Part shown: piece by piece, positions 43,281 to 52,372 of the stretch
Layout of the letters: the number at the start of each line of letters is the position of its first letter
Numbering within the stretch: the stretch's first letter is position 1
NCBI RefSeq assembly: GCF_042427745.1
Contig: NZ_JBHMFA010000001.1
Strand: one strand, 5' to 3'
Source of the DNA: Algibacter miyuki
Lineage (GTDB): Bacteria; Bacteroidota; Bacteroidia; Flavobacteriales; Flavobacteriaceae
Length of the DNA stretch: 64,000 bases
The notes under the pieces: generated by a model
Seen by the model: the letters and a program-made list of their open reading frames with translations, nothing else
Database searches by the model: none
Told to the model about the DNA's origin: nothing
Position numbers and translations under genes: made by a program

Positions 43281-44075
43281 TTATTTCAATCCGCGTAATA
43301 CTAATACTGGTAGTTTACTGTGAAAATCTTTTTTAAGAATCGCATTTTTCTCCCATTTCTTAGCAAAGAACCCACGTTTACGGCGTACCACACAAAGCAT
43401 ATCTGGGTTATGCGATCTGTAATGCTCTAACACCCCTTGAAACGTTGTTGCATTTCCACTTTTAGTTATGCTGTTTGCTAAAGTTTCTAAAGTTTCATTC
43501 ACATCAAAATCACCTTCATTATAATACGGTGTTTTCACTAGAAGTAAATTCACTTCAGCTTTAAAAATATCCTTTATTTCAATTAACGGATTTAACGCTT
43601 TTTTCCTTTTGATAATGGCCGATTTCATAGCCAGCAAAACACTTTTCACGGGTTTAAATACATAACCTTCTGGCACAATTAGTGCCGGTATATTAGTTTG
43701 TTTAATAATTTTTCCTGAAGTTTTCCCCAAATACACTTCATCTTTAATAGAGTTTGTTCTTGGTTCTACTAAAATTAAATCTACATCGGCAGCTTTACAA
43801 GCTTTTTCAAGAGTATCAACTAATTTTCCTTTTAAAACTTTTACGATAACCTCAACGCTTTTTTTATCAATTTGAGCTACTAAATTATCTAAAAAAGCCT
43901 GACTTTCACGCTGTATCAAGTCATCAACCCGAATCATTGTTCCAGCCTTAGTGTAAACATTATAAATTTGTACAACAAAAAGTTTCGCGCCTACAGCTTC
44001 TGCAAAATCAACTGCATATTGTAAATGACTTACGGCGTTTTTCGACGATCCAACGGGAACTAAAATATTCTTCAT
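43281..44075 (-). CDS. Tandem universal stress protein
   Basis: A 264-residue protein with a complete N-terminal UspA domain (MKNILVPVGSSKNAVSHLQYAV; ends TNIPALIVPEG near 138) and a second, weaker USP domain from about residue 140 to the end (SVLLAMKSAIIKRKKALNP; LPVLVLRG). USP proteins bind nucleotides or sense stress; the ATP-loop of the first domain is partly kept (GKTSGKIIKQT). Stands alone, convergent with HmuY and divergent from MATE. Confidence 0.85.
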   Translation of the reverse strand: MKNILVPVGSSKNAVSHLQYAVDFAEAVGAKLFVVQIYNVYTKAGTMIRVDDLIQRESQAFLDNLVAQIDKKSVEVIVKVLKGKLVDTLEKACKAADVDLILVEPRTNSIKDEVYLGKTSGKIIKQTNIPALIVPEGYVFKPVKSVLLAMKSAIIKRKKALNPLIEIKDIFKAEVNLLLVKTPYYNEGDFDVNETLETLANSITKSGNATTFQGVLEHYRSHNPDMLCVVRRKRGFFAKKWEKNAILKKDFHSKLPVLVLRGLK

Positions 44076-44096
44076 AATAACTATAATATTAAATAC

Positions 44097-44104
44097 TAAA
44101 TTTG
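44097..44104 (+). promoter_or_regulatory. Candidate -7 element for the MATE gene
   Basis: TAAATTTG fits TAnnTTTG, 95 bases upstream of the GTG start of the MATE gene. Confidence 0.35.
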
Positions 44105-44198
44105 CGGCTTATAACTAATGTAAAAGTAAACATTAAAAACAACTCATGTAAGCCCAAACCCACAAAATAGAATTAAGAATCATTTCTAATACCACTTC

Positions 44199-45533
44199 GT
44201 GAACACAAACATAAGTTTTAAATATATAAATAAATTAGCAATTCCTGCGTTAATTGCCGGAATTTCCGAACCCATCCTGTCGATTACCGATACCGCAATT
44301 ATCGGAAACATTGATACCAACGCAACCGAATCGTTAGCTGCAGTTGGTATTGTTGGTACTTTTATTTCGATGCTTATTTGGGTTTTGGGACAAACTCGAA
44401 GCGCAATTTCATCAATCATATCGCAATATTTAGGTGCCAATAAATTAGATGCTATTAAAAACCTACCTGCCCAAGCTATATTAATAGTTACCTTACTTAG
44501 TGTATTAATTATTGTTGGCACATACCCGTTTGCTGAAACTATTTTCAAACTCTATAATGCCACGGGTAGCATTCTAGATTATACGGTAGATTATTACCAA
44601 ATTCGCGTTTTTGGCTTTCCCTTTACACTTTTTACTATGGCTGTTTTTGGTGTATTTCGCGGACTCCAAAACACCTATTACCCCATGGTAATTGCCTCTA
44701 TTGGTGCATTACTAAACATTGTTCTAGATTATATTTTTGTATTTGGCATCACTAATTACATTCCTGCCATGAATATAAAAGGTGCTGCTTACGCCAGCTT
44801 AATAGCTCAAATTACAATGGCGCTTTTGGCAGCCATATACGTGCTTAAAAAAACAGATATTCCTTTAAAACCCAGCTTTCCGCTGCACAAAGAGATTAAT
44901 AAATTCATCATCATGATTCTTAATTTATTTGTCCGCACTTTAGCCTTAAATATCACACTATATTTTGCCACCCGTTTTGCCACAGGCTACGGTGCAGCCC
45001 ATATTGCAGCCTATACCATTTGCATTAATTTATGGTTTTTCGCCGCCTTTTTTGTCGATGGTTATGCGAGTGCCGGTAATATTTTGTCGGGTAAATTATA
45101 CGGTGCCAAAGCCTACCCTGTTTTACTACAATTAGGTAACAAACTTATACGTTATGGCATAGCTACCGGTTTTGCTTTAGCCCTTTTCGGAGTCTTATTT
45201 TATTATCCTTTAGGACGCCTTTTTAGTAAAGACCCCGAAGTTTTATCGCTTTTTTATAACACCTTTTGGCTGGTTCTACTCATGCAGCCATTTTGCGCAT
45301 TAGCCTTTATTTACGATGGTATTTTTAAAGGTCTTGGCAAAATGAAATTCCTTAGAAATGTCCTTTTATTCGCCACCAACCTCGTTTTTATCCCCATATT
45401 ATTTTGGTTAGACAGCCTAGGCTACCAACTTCACGGTATTTTTATCGCTCTAACCTTTTGGATTATAGCCCGTGGCGTACCCTTGATAATAAAATTTCGA
45501 AAAATATTTATACCGCTCTCTCAAAAAACTTAA
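44199..45533 (+). CDS. MATE-family efflux transporter
   Basis: A 444-residue membrane protein with 12 predicted helices in two MatE halves. The N-terminal helix carries the family pattern IPALIAGISEPILSITDTAIIG. MATE proteins export drugs or metabolites in exchange for Na+ or H+. The start is a GTG at 44199; a later ATG would remove part of helix 1. The product is of the DinF-like length class. Confidence 0.9.
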   Translation: MNTNISFKYINKLAIPALIAGISEPILSITDTAIIGNIDTNATESLAAVGIVGTFISMLIWVLGQTRSAISSIISQYLGANKLDAIKNLPAQAILIVTLLSVLIIVGTYPFAETIFKLYNATGSILDYTVDYYQIRVFGFPFTLFTMAVFGVFRGLQNTYYPMVIASIGALLNIVLDYIFVFGITNYIPAMNIKGAAYASLIAQITMALLAAIYVLKKTDIPLKPSFPLHKEINKFIIMILNLFVRTLALNITLYFATRFATGYGAAHIAAYTICINLWFFAAFFVDGYASAGNILSGKLYGAKAYPVLLQLGNKLIRYGIATGFALALFGVLFYYPLGRLFSKDPEVLSLFYNTFWLVLLMQPFCALAFIYDGIFKGLGKMKFLRNVLLFATNLVFIPILFWLDSLGYQLHGIFIALTFWIIARGVPLIIKFRKIFIPLSQKT

Positions 45534-45569
45534 CTTTGATAAAAATTCCAAACACAGTAAAACCACAAT

Positions 45570-45668
45570 ATGGACACTCTCTCATTTTTAAGCGGAAATG
45601 GACTTTTTCTGATCTTAGGTATAGTATTAATAGTAGTTTACGTAGTAAACCGTAGAAAAAAAAGATAA
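45570..45668 (+). CDS. 32-residue single-helix membrane peptide
   Basis: An ATG at 45570 opens a 33-codon frame ending in TAA whose last A is the A of the queD ATG (TAATG overlap). The product has a polar N-terminus, one hydrophobic helix (GLFLILGIVLIVVYVV) and a basic RRKKR tail, the usual layout of a small inner-membrane protein. The stop-start overlap argues for translation coupled with queD. Function unknown. Confidence 0.55.
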   Translation: MDTLSFLSGNGLFLILGIVLIVVYVVNRRKKR

Positions 45669-46123
45669 TGGGTAATAACATTCGAATTACAAAACAATTC
45701 TCTTTCGAAACTGGTCATGCCCTTTACGGGTACGATGGTAAATGTAAAAACGTACACGGCCACAGTTACAAACTATCGGTAACTGTAATAGGGAAACCTA
45801 TAACAGATTCTACCAACGTAAAATACGGTATGGTAATCGATTTTGGCGACCTTAAAAAAATTGTAAAAGAAGAAATTGTAGATGTTTTCGATCATGCTAC
45901 CGTTTTCAACCAAAACACGCCACACGTCGAGCTTGCCAAAGAACTTCAAGCCCGCGACCACAACGTATTATTGGTAGATTACCAACCCACTAGCGAAATG
46001 ATGGTGCTCGATTTTGCTCAAAAAATTAAGAATCGCCTACCAAACCACATCAGTTTACACTCACTAAAATTACAAGAAACCGACAGCTCTTTTGCGCAGT
46101 GGTACGCTTCCGATAATATTTAG
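45668..46123 (+). CDS. queD: 6-carboxytetrahydropterin synthase (QueD)
   Basis: A 151-residue T-fold enzyme that makes 6-carboxy-tetrahydropterin from dihydroneopterin triphosphate in queuosine/7-deazaguanine synthesis. Zinc ligands are in the FETGHALYG and VHGHSYKL motifs, and the catalytic Cys is in GKCKNVHGH (Cys27). DHATVFNQ and the C-terminal LQETDSS are also typical. The stop codon TAG is immediately joined to an interspersed repeat. Confidence 0.92.
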   Translation: MGNNIRITKQFSFETGHALYGYDGKCKNVHGHSYKLSVTVIGKPITDSTNVKYGMVIDFGDLKKIVKEEIVDVFDHATVFNQNTPHVELAKELQARDHNVLLVDYQPTSEMMVLDFAQKIKNRLPNHISLHSLKLQETDSSFAQWYASDNI

Positions 46124-46445
46124 GGCGTTACCCTTCGGGTCGGGCTTTGCGTTACAAGTCCTCGCACTTCCTGCGTCAGGCTTTGGGCTATCCACTACAA
46201 TCCCTAACGCAGGCCTATTTGCTAAGGTTTTGTGCATACCCGATATTATTTCAGTAAAACAAATGAATTCGTAAACAAATCTTGGCGGTTTTACCCGCGT
46301 TAGGGATTGATGCGGCATCCTTTTTTTGTGGTTTGAAATCGCACGAAACGCTATTGATTTCCGCACTAATTTAAGTAAAGCCAAAACAACATAGAACGCC
46401 CAAAAAAAGATACAGCGGAAAGCCCGGCCCTTTTTAGGGAACGCC
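46123..46445. repeat. Structured interspersed repeat of flavobacterial type
   Basis: The left end (GGGCGTTACCCTTCGGGTCG from 46123) and the reverse complement of the right end (GGCGTTCCCTAAAAAGGGCC, reading back from 46445) are versions of the same sequence, both continuing CGGGCTTT, so the element has imperfect terminal inverted repeats. Inside, CAATCCCTAACGC (46198-46210) and GCGTTAGGGATTG (46297-46309) are perfect 13-bp complements. GC content is above the surroundings and no credible gene is present. I remember very similar blocks dispersed in other flavobacterial genomes, often just after stop codons; that recollection needs a search. Confidence 0.65.
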
Positions 46446-46609
46446 AAAATAGAACCAAAAAAGATGTGTTTTATTGAAACGCCGCCGTATGCCAAATGGG
46501 ATAATTTAAGTAAGTAACGGGTTTAAATCCAAAAAGATGCTTATTTTTACCTCGCTATATAATAATAGCAAGCGTAAACAGTTATTATTTTAGACTAAAA
46601 ATTCCCGAA
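46446..46609. other. Intergenic stretch before sprE/porW
   Basis: No gene seen. Bases up to about 46500 may still belong to the repeat. The remaining 100 bases are AT-rich and presumably hold the sprE promoter, but no clear TAnnTTTG element was found. Confidence 0.4.
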
Positions 46610-49186
46610 TTGAAAACAGCGTTTAAAACCATACTAACCTTATTACTTACAACTATTTTAGTGGTGAGTTGCTCCCGAAAAAAAGACAAATTTGTAAGTC
46701 GAAATTTTCATGCAGTAACCACTGAATTTAACACGCTTTATAACGGTAATATTGCTTTAGAACAAGGGCAAAATAGCCTAAACATGGCTTATTTTGATAA
46801 TTATTGGGATGTGCTACCCATTGAGCGCATGCAGATACGCGAAGAAGTTATGCTGCCTGGGCAATCTAAAAACGAAGATTTTACGCGTGCTGAAGAAAAG
46901 GCTGTAAAAGCGATTCAGAAACATAGTATGAATATTAATGGTAAGGAGGTGAATCCGCAAATGGATGAAGCGTATTTACTATTGGGAAAGGCGCGCTATT
47001 TCGATCAGCGTTTTGTTCCCGCTTTGGAAGCTTTCAACTACATTCTTTACAAATACCCAGCGAGCGATAAAATAAATCAGGCTAAAGTCTGGCGCGAAAA
47101 AACCAATATGCGTTTAGATAATAACGAATTGGCTATAAAAAACTTAAAACGCTTACTAAAACAAGAGGCATTAGAGAAACAAGATTTGGCCGATGCGACA
47201 TCTATGTTAGCTCAAGCGTATATTAACACAAAATCTGTGGATAGTGCCATAACGCAACTTGAAATTGCGGCGCAAGCCACTAGAAAAAATGACGAACGCG
47301 GACGTTACCGCTTTATTCAAGCGCAACTGTACAACCAATTAGGTTATAGAGACAGTGCGAATATTGCTTTTGATAAAGTGATTGAACTAAACCGAAAAAC
47401 ACCAAGAATCTATATGATTACGGCTTATTTGGAAAAGTTTAAAAATTTTGATTTTGAAAACGACGACAAATTTGAGGCCATAGAATTATTAACCAAACTC
47501 GAGGAAGATCGAGAAAACAGACCATTTTTAGATAAAATTTTTCATCAAATTGGTGAGTTTCATTTAGGTAATGCTTCGGATACTTTAGCGGTTGATTATT
47601 ATAACAAATCGTTGCGCACCAACTCACAAGACAAATTATTACAGGCTAGAAATTATGAAACTTTGGCTTATATGTATTTTGATAATTCGGAATACGCAAG
47701 AGCTGGCGCTTATTTTGATAGTACGATGATCAACTTAACATTAAACTCTAAACCCTACCGCATAGTTAAACGTAAACGCGATAATTTAGAAGATGTTATT
47801 TATTATGAGGCTATTGCAAAAACGAACGATAGCATTTTACATTTAGTGCATTTACCAGAGGCCGAACGTTTAGCCATGTTTGAAACTTTTGTAAGCGACC
47901 TTAAAGTGAAAGCTGAAGAAGAACAGCTACAAGCCGAAGCTGCTGAACGTAATGCGAACACCGGCTTAGTTACAGCAAATAATATACCTACATCGGGAAA
48001 TAACATACCGCAACGAGGATTGCCTGGGCAAGCGGCTCAATTCTATTTTTATAACCCAACTACAGTGGCTTATGGTAAAAATGAATTTGTAAAAATTTGG
48101 GGTAATCGAAAATTAGAAGATAATTGGAGATGGTCTAGCAAAGGAGCATCGGCAACCGGAAATGATGTTTCTAGTTCCGCAACCGATTTATTAGCCTTAG
48201 CTTCGGATGAAGAGAAATTTGACCCTCAATTTTACATTTCTAAAATACCTACTGAAACTAAGGAAATTGATAGTATTTCTAAAGAACGTAATTATGCTTA
48301 CTACCAATTAGGTCTTATTTATAAAGAGAAATTTAAGGAATATGAATTATCTAAATCGAAATTTCAAGATTTATTAGATAGTAACCCTGAGGAACGATTA
48401 ATTCTACCTTCGAAATATAATTTATACAAGATTTATGAAATTTTAGGTCAAAATGATGAAGCATCGATCGCCAAAAACGATATTATAAAAAGCTATCCAG
48501 AGTCGCGTTACGCTACTATTTTAGAAAACCCAGAATTAGTTTCGGATAAGGATGAAAATAGCCCAGCTAGTCTTTACGAAGCCTTGTACCTACAGCATGA
48601 AAACCAAGAGTATGCCGAAGTTATTTCTAAAAGTGAAACCTATATAAAACGTTTTGACGGCGAACCTATGGTTCCGAAGTTCGAACTTTTAAAAGCGACT
48701 GCTAGCGGACGTTTATTAGGTTTTGAAGCTTATAAAAAAGCCATCAATCATTTAGCAGTAACTTATGCCAATACCAAAGAAGGCAAACAGGCTCAAAAAA
48801 TTGAAACCGAACTACTGTCTAGAATTTCAAGTACTGATTTTGTTACGGCCATAGATAGCATTACTACAAATTACAAAGTTGTTTTTCAGTTTAATAAAAA
48901 CGAAAAAGAGGCTATAACCACGTTTAAAAAAACCTTAGATGACGTTTTAAAAGAAATTAAATATTACAGACTATCATCTTCCGTAGATGTTTACAATGCT
49001 GAAAAAACCTTTGTTTTAGTACATGGCTTAAAAAATGAAGCTGTTGCAAAAACCTTCACGCAACTATTAACCGATAAAAACAAAAAGAAGATACAGAAAC
49101 CTTTCTTCGTGATTTCGTCGGCTAATTATCAAGTTGTCCAAATACATAAAAATTTAGACCCCTACCTTAACAGAAATAACCAATAA
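46610..49186 (+). CDS. sprE: Type IX secretion / gliding lipoprotein SprE (PorW)
   Basis: An 858-residue TPR lipoprotein. The start is TTG at 46610, required because the leader (KTAFKTILTLLLTTILVVSC) begins there; lipobox VVSC with Cys21. The opening RNFHAVTTEFNTLYNGNIALEQG is the conserved N-terminus of the SprE/PorW family, followed by several TPR units (about 110-400 and 560-720). In Flavobacterium johnsoniae SprE and in Porphyromonas gingivalis PorW are needed for T9SS secretion and, in the former, gliding. It is followed by bactofilin and the atp genes. Confidence 0.85.
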   Translation: MKTAFKTILTLLLTTILVVSCSRKKDKFVSRNFHAVTTEFNTLYNGNIALEQGQNSLNMAYFDNYWDVLPIERMQIREEVMLPGQSKNEDFTRAEEKAVKAIQKHSMNINGKEVNPQMDEAYLLLGKARYFDQRFVPALEAFNYILYKYPASDKINQAKVWREKTNMRLDNNELAIKNLKRLLKQEALEKQDLADATSMLAQAYINTKSVDSAITQLEIAAQATRKNDERGRYRFIQAQLYNQLGYRDSANIAFDKVIELNRKTPRIYMITAYLEKFKNFDFENDDKFEAIELLTKLEEDRENRPFLDKIFHQIGEFHLGNASDTLAVDYYNKSLRTNSQDKLLQARNYETLAYMYFDNSEYARAGAYFDSTMINLTLNSKPYRIVKRKRDNLEDVIYYEAIAKTNDSILHLVHLPEAERLAMFETFVSDLKVKAEEEQLQAEAAERNANTGLVTANNIPTSGNNIPQRGLPGQAAQFYFYNPTTVAYGKNEFVKIWGNRKLEDNWRWSSKGASATGNDVSSSATDLLALASDEEKFDPQFYISKIPTETKEIDSISKERNYAYYQLGLIYKEKFKEYELSKSKFQDLLDSNPEERLILPSKYNLYKIYEILGQNDEASIAKNDIIKSYPESRYATILENPELVSDKDENSPASLYEALYLQHENQEYAEVISKSETYIKRFDGEPMVPKFELLKATASGRLLGFEAYKKAINHLAVTYANTKEGKQAQKIETELLSRISSTDFVTAIDSITTNYKVVFQFNKNEKEAITTFKKTLDDVLKEIKYYRLSSSVDVYNAEKTFVLVHGLKNEAVAKTFTQLLTDKNKKKIQKPFFVISSANYQVVQIHKNLDPYLNRNNQ

Positions 49187-49198
49187 CCCTAACCCGTT

Positions 49199-49609
49199 AT
49201 GTTTTCAGATAACAAAAAAAGTAAACAAATGTCAGATGTAAGTTCCTCCCAAAATATAATAGCAAAAGGCACCAAAATAGTTGGCGACTTTAATAGTGAG
49301 GGCGATTTTAGAATTGATGGTAGTATTGAAGGCAGTATTAACACCCCAGGAAAAGTGGTAGTTGGTAAAAGCGGATCTATCAAAGGTTCTTTAAACGGCA
49401 CAGACGCCCATTTTGAAGGTCGTTTTTCTGGCACATTAACATTGTCGGGCACGTTAACATTAAAATCTACTGCACATATTGAAGGTGAAGTGGTAGCTAG
49501 TAAATTAGCTGTAGAACCTGGCGCAACTTTTAATGTAACCTGCGTAATGCAAGGTGGCGCAAAAAACACAACCCATGGCGGAACAAGACAAAAAGAAAAA
49601 GAAGCTTAA
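49199..49609 (+). CDS. Bactofilin
   Basis: A 136-residue polymer-forming cytoskeletal protein. The right-handed beta-helix core spans about residues 18-115, with regularly spaced glycine/valine rungs (GDFNSEGDFRIDGSIEGSINTPGKVVVGKSG). Flexible charged tails lie at both ends, as is usual. Bactofilins polymerise without nucleotide and position envelope enzymes. It starts 12 bases after sprE and overlaps the AtpZ-like gene start by 35 bases. Confidence 0.92.
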   Translation: MFSDNKKSKQMSDVSSSQNIIAKGTKIVGDFNSEGDFRIDGSIEGSINTPGKVVVGKSGSIKGSLNGTDAHFEGRFSGTLTLSGTLTLKSTAHIEGEVVASKLAVEPGATFNVTCVMQGGAKNTTHGGTRQKEKEA

Positions 49610-49799
49610 TCCTTATATTCGTTTTTCATCTATGGCTATCCAAATGGGTGTTACCATATATTTAGGTAGCAAATTAGGTGAATGGCTCGATGTGAAATTT
49701 GATAACAGCAACCAACTGTATTACAAAGTTGTGACTTTAGCATCTGTTTTTATTGCTATGTTTGCCGTTATTAAACAGGTTACTAACTTGCAGAAATAA
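49575..49799 (+). CDS. AtpZ/AtpI-type ATP synthase assembly protein
   Basis: A 74-residue membrane protein with two hydrophobic segments, of the AtpZ/AtpI group (YIRFSSMAIQMGVTIYLGSKLGEWLD). The ATG at 49575 is chosen over one at 49554 because MAEQDKKKKKLNPY is the typical polar N-terminus. It overlaps the bactofilin gene by 35 bases. Such proteins help assemble the c-ring or carry ions, and are commonly encoded just before atpB. Confidence 0.82.
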   Translation: MAEQDKKKKKLNPYIRFSSMAIQMGVTIYLGSKLGEWLDVKFDNSNQLYYKVVTLASVFIAMFAVIKQVTNLQK

Positions 49800-49905
49800 A
49801 CACGCCAAAGTATCGCGATTTGATAACCCCTCTAAATTGAATAGCATTCTTGATTGTAAAAATCATGTCATTTCAAAAAAATCAATCTTATATAACATCT
49901 CATTA

Positions 49906-50277
49906 ATGGCTAAACGTATTCTAGTTGTCACCAGTATTTTTTTTATTTTATTTCTAGCAGCTTATAACCTTCAAGCGTATTTAACAACAGAAAGTATTTC
50001 GTTCTCGTTGCTTCATGTTTATCTATTTCATTTAATAGCGGCCATAATCGTTTATACTTCCGTAGAAATAGTAGCCGAAAAACTACCAAATCAGGCCGGA
50101 TATGCTTATTTAACTTTAATGTTTATAAAAATTGGTGCCTTTGTTTTAATTTTTCAATCTACCGTTTTTGCCAACGACAATTTATCGCAAATGGAACGTA
50201 TTGCGTTAGTTATACCCTTATTTCTGTTTTTAATCATCGAAGCTGTTAGTGTTTCAAAGCTTTTAAACAGTAAATAA
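49906..50277 (+). CDS. Small membrane protein of the atp locus (AtpI-like)
   Basis: A 124-residue protein starting MAKRILVVTSIFF at 49906; an upstream in-frame ATG at 49753 lies inside the previous gene and is rejected. Four hydrophobic segments are visible. Position between AtpZ and atpB suggests an AtpI-like or uncharacterised assembly role; sequence alone does not settle it. Confidence 0.7.
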   Translation: MAKRILVVTSIFFILFLAAYNLQAYLTTESISFSLLHVYLFHLIAAIIVYTSVEIVAEKLPNQAGYAYLTLMFIKIGAFVLIFQSTVFANDNLSQMERIALVIPLFLFLIIEAVSVSKLLNSK

Positions 50278-50363
50278 CAGCCAATTTTCAGTTAAATTTC
50301 GCGCAAAAATTATTTAGAGAAAAATCTAACTAAAAAAAGCCTCTGACTTTTTAAATTATTACT

Positions 50364-50371
50364 TACATTTG
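50364..50371 (+). promoter_or_regulatory. -7 promoter element of the atp operon
   Basis: TACATTTG matches TAnnTTTG, 43 bases before the atpB ATG. A CTGAC at 50343-50347 lies about where a -33 element is expected. Confidence 0.5.
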
Positions 50372-50414
50372 CACAAAATTTACAGAGCATAAATTTACAA
50401 TAGTTACAAAAAGT

Positions 50415-51530
50415 ATGATGGTGGCAAAAAAATCTATCAAGTTTATAGCAGTTTTAGTTTTAGCGTTGTTTTCAATATCTTCTTATGGAGATGATGCAAA
50501 GCATGAACCAGGCAACAAAGTAGATACGCAGGAGGAAATTAATGAATACATTGCACATCACTTAAAAGATTCGCACGATTTTCATTTCTACACGCACAAC
50601 GAATCTGGTACACACTACAGTTTTCCTTTACCTGTAATTGTTTGGACAAGCAATGGTTTAAAAACCTTCATGTCTTCAGAATTTCACCATGATGATAGCG
50701 GTAAAGTTATTGTTGATGCTGGTGATACTAAGTTAGTAAAACTTCACAGTAAAATATACGAATTAGAAAGTGGTGCTTCTACAATTAATTTTGATGAAGA
50801 TCACCATGCTACTAATGCACATAAAGTTTTAGATTTCTCTATTACTAAATCGGCCTTCGGAATGATATTAGCTGGTTTATTAATGTTATTAGGTTTTGGC
50901 GCTTTAGCTAGAGGTTATAAAAACGGAAAATCTATTCCAACAGGATTTGCTAGAGTATTAGAACCTTTAGTAATTTATGTTCGTGATGAAATTGCAAGAC
51001 CAAATATTGGAGAGAAAAAGTACCGTAAATTTATGGGCTTCCTTTTAACCGTATTTTTCTTTATCTGGATATTAAACTTATTAGGTTTAACACCACTAGG
51101 TTTTAACGTAACAGGACAGATAGCCGTAACAGCATGTTTAGCTATTTTCACGGTAATTATTTACTTAGTTAGTGGTTCTAAAGATTTCTGGGCACACACC
51201 TTATGGATGCCAGGTGTTCCTTATATATTACGTCCAATACTTGCCGTTATCGAGCTTGTTGGTTTTGTAGTTATTAAGCCTTTCTCATTATTAATACGTT
51301 TGTTTGCAAATATAACAGCAGGTCACTTTGTAGTGATGAGCTTAATTGCTTTAATGATTACTTTAAAAGCAGACTTCGGCCCTGTGGTTTCTACAGGAAT
51401 GTCGTTAGTGTTATCATTATTTATTATGGTAATCGAAATTTTAGTAGCCTTTTTACAAGCGTTTATTTTCACGATGTTATCATCGTTATTTATTGGTATG
51501 GCCGTTGAAGAACACGACGATCATCATTAA
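50415..51530 (+). CDS. atpB: ATP synthase F0 subunit a
   Basis: A 371-residue subunit a, the stator half-channel for protons. Residues 1-24 form a signal peptide, and about 120 extra N-terminal residues rich in His/Asp (DDAKHEPGNK, HHLKDSHDFHFYTHNES) precede the first core helix near 145; this extension is usual in Bacteroidota and absent in E. coli. The essential Arg is in SLLIRLFANITAGH near residue 296. The C-terminus is EEHDDHH. Confidence 0.93.
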   Translation: MMVAKKSIKFIAVLVLALFSISSYGDDAKHEPGNKVDTQEEINEYIAHHLKDSHDFHFYTHNESGTHYSFPLPVIVWTSNGLKTFMSSEFHHDDSGKVIVDAGDTKLVKLHSKIYELESGASTINFDEDHHATNAHKVLDFSITKSAFGMILAGLLMLLGFGALARGYKNGKSIPTGFARVLEPLVIYVRDEIARPNIGEKKYRKFMGFLLTVFFFIWILNLLGLTPLGFNVTGQIAVTACLAIFTVIIYLVSGSKDFWAHTLWMPGVPYILRPILAVIELVGFVVIKPFSLLIRLFANITAGHFVVMSLIALMITLKADFGPVVSTGMSLVLSLFIMVIEILVAFLQAFIFTMLSSLFIGMAVEEHDDHH

Positions 51531-51572
51531 AATTGAATTTGTTTAATTAATATTTATAAAAATCAAATTACT

Positions 51573-51761
51573 ATGTACAATTTAATTGGAGCAGGATTAA
51601 TCGTTATCGGTGGTGGTATCGGATTAGGTCAAATTGGTGGAAAAGCAATGGAAGGTATTGCTCGTCAACCTGAAGCAGCTGGAAAAATCCAAACTGCCAT
51701 GATCATCATCGGAGCCTTATTAGAAGGTTTAGCATTCGGTGCATTAATCTTAGGGAAATAA
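51573..51761 (+). CDS. atpE: ATP synthase F0 subunit c
   Basis: A 62-residue two-helix subunit. Helix 1 has the glycine-rich packing motif GGGIGLGQIG, the loop is ARQPEAAGK, and the ion-carrying Glu is in GALLEGLAFGAL. Gly rather than Ser/Thr follows the Glu, so a proton rather than sodium ring is expected. It lies 42 bases after atpB. Confidence 0.95.
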   Translation: MYNLIGAGLIVIGGGIGLGQIGGKAMEGIARQPEAAGKIQTAMIIIGALLEGLAFGALILGK

Positions 51762-51865
51762 GAATTTCCTAAAAAACAAAAGAAACAGAATCCTGTAACG
51801 GTTGGTTGCAGGACCTGTTTTCAAATTAAACAAAAAAAGACACTAACAACTAATTTATAGTTTTC

Positions 51866-52366
51866 ATGGATCAGTTATTACATGATTTTTCACCGGGCTT
51901 ATTTTTTATGCAAGCCATTATCTTATTAATATTAATAGTATTAATGAGAAAATTTGCTTGGAAACCCATTTTAGACGCTTTACAAACTAGAGAAGACGGC
52001 ATTCAAGATGCTTTGGATTCTGCTGAAAATGCAAAGTTAGAAATGCAAAACCTTCAAGCTGATAACCAAAAGTTATTACAAGAAGCTAGAGCAGAACGCG
52101 AAGAAATGCTTAAAGAAGCACGCGAGATGAAAAACACAATGATTGAAGACGCTAAATCGGAAGCGGAAGCACAAGCAAACAAAATGATAGTACAAGCGCA
52201 AGCGGCTATCGAAGGTGAAAAGAAAGCTGCTTTAGCAGAACTTAAGAGCCATGTTGCTGGAATTTCTTTAGAAATTGCCGAAAAAGTAATGCGTACTGAA
52301 TTATCTAACAAAGACAACCAACTGAAATTGGTTGAAACGATGTTAGCTGAAAAATCATTAAACTAA
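51866..52366 (+). CDS. atpF: ATP synthase F0 subunit b
   Basis: A 166-residue peripheral stalk subunit: one N-terminal helix (residues 10-28) and then a long charged coiled coil (AEREEMLKEAREMKN and similar). It follows atpE after 104 bases and precedes atpH by 6. Length is close to that of E. coli b (156). Confidence 0.95.
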   Translation: MDQLLHDFSPGLFFMQAIILLILIVLMRKFAWKPILDALQTREDGIQDALDSAENAKLEMQNLQADNQKLLQEARAEREEMLKEAREMKNTMIEDAKSEAEAQANKMIVQAQAAIEGEKKAALAELKSHVAGISLEIAEKVMRTELSNKDNQLKLVETMLAEKSLN

Positions 52367-52372
52367 ATTATA

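Noticed and set aside
46070..46495. 141-codon open frame on the minus strand
   Set aside because: It runs through the structured repeat and into the end of queD; composition follows the repeat and no protein family is visible.
49189..49569. 126-codon open frame antisense to bactofilin
   Set aside because: It mirrors the repetitive, low-complexity coding sequence of bactofilin on the other strand and has no family features.
51573..51761. Sodium-binding c-ring
   Set aside because: A Gln is present in helix 1, but the residues after the ion-binding Glu are Gly-Leu rather than Ser/Thr, which points to protons.
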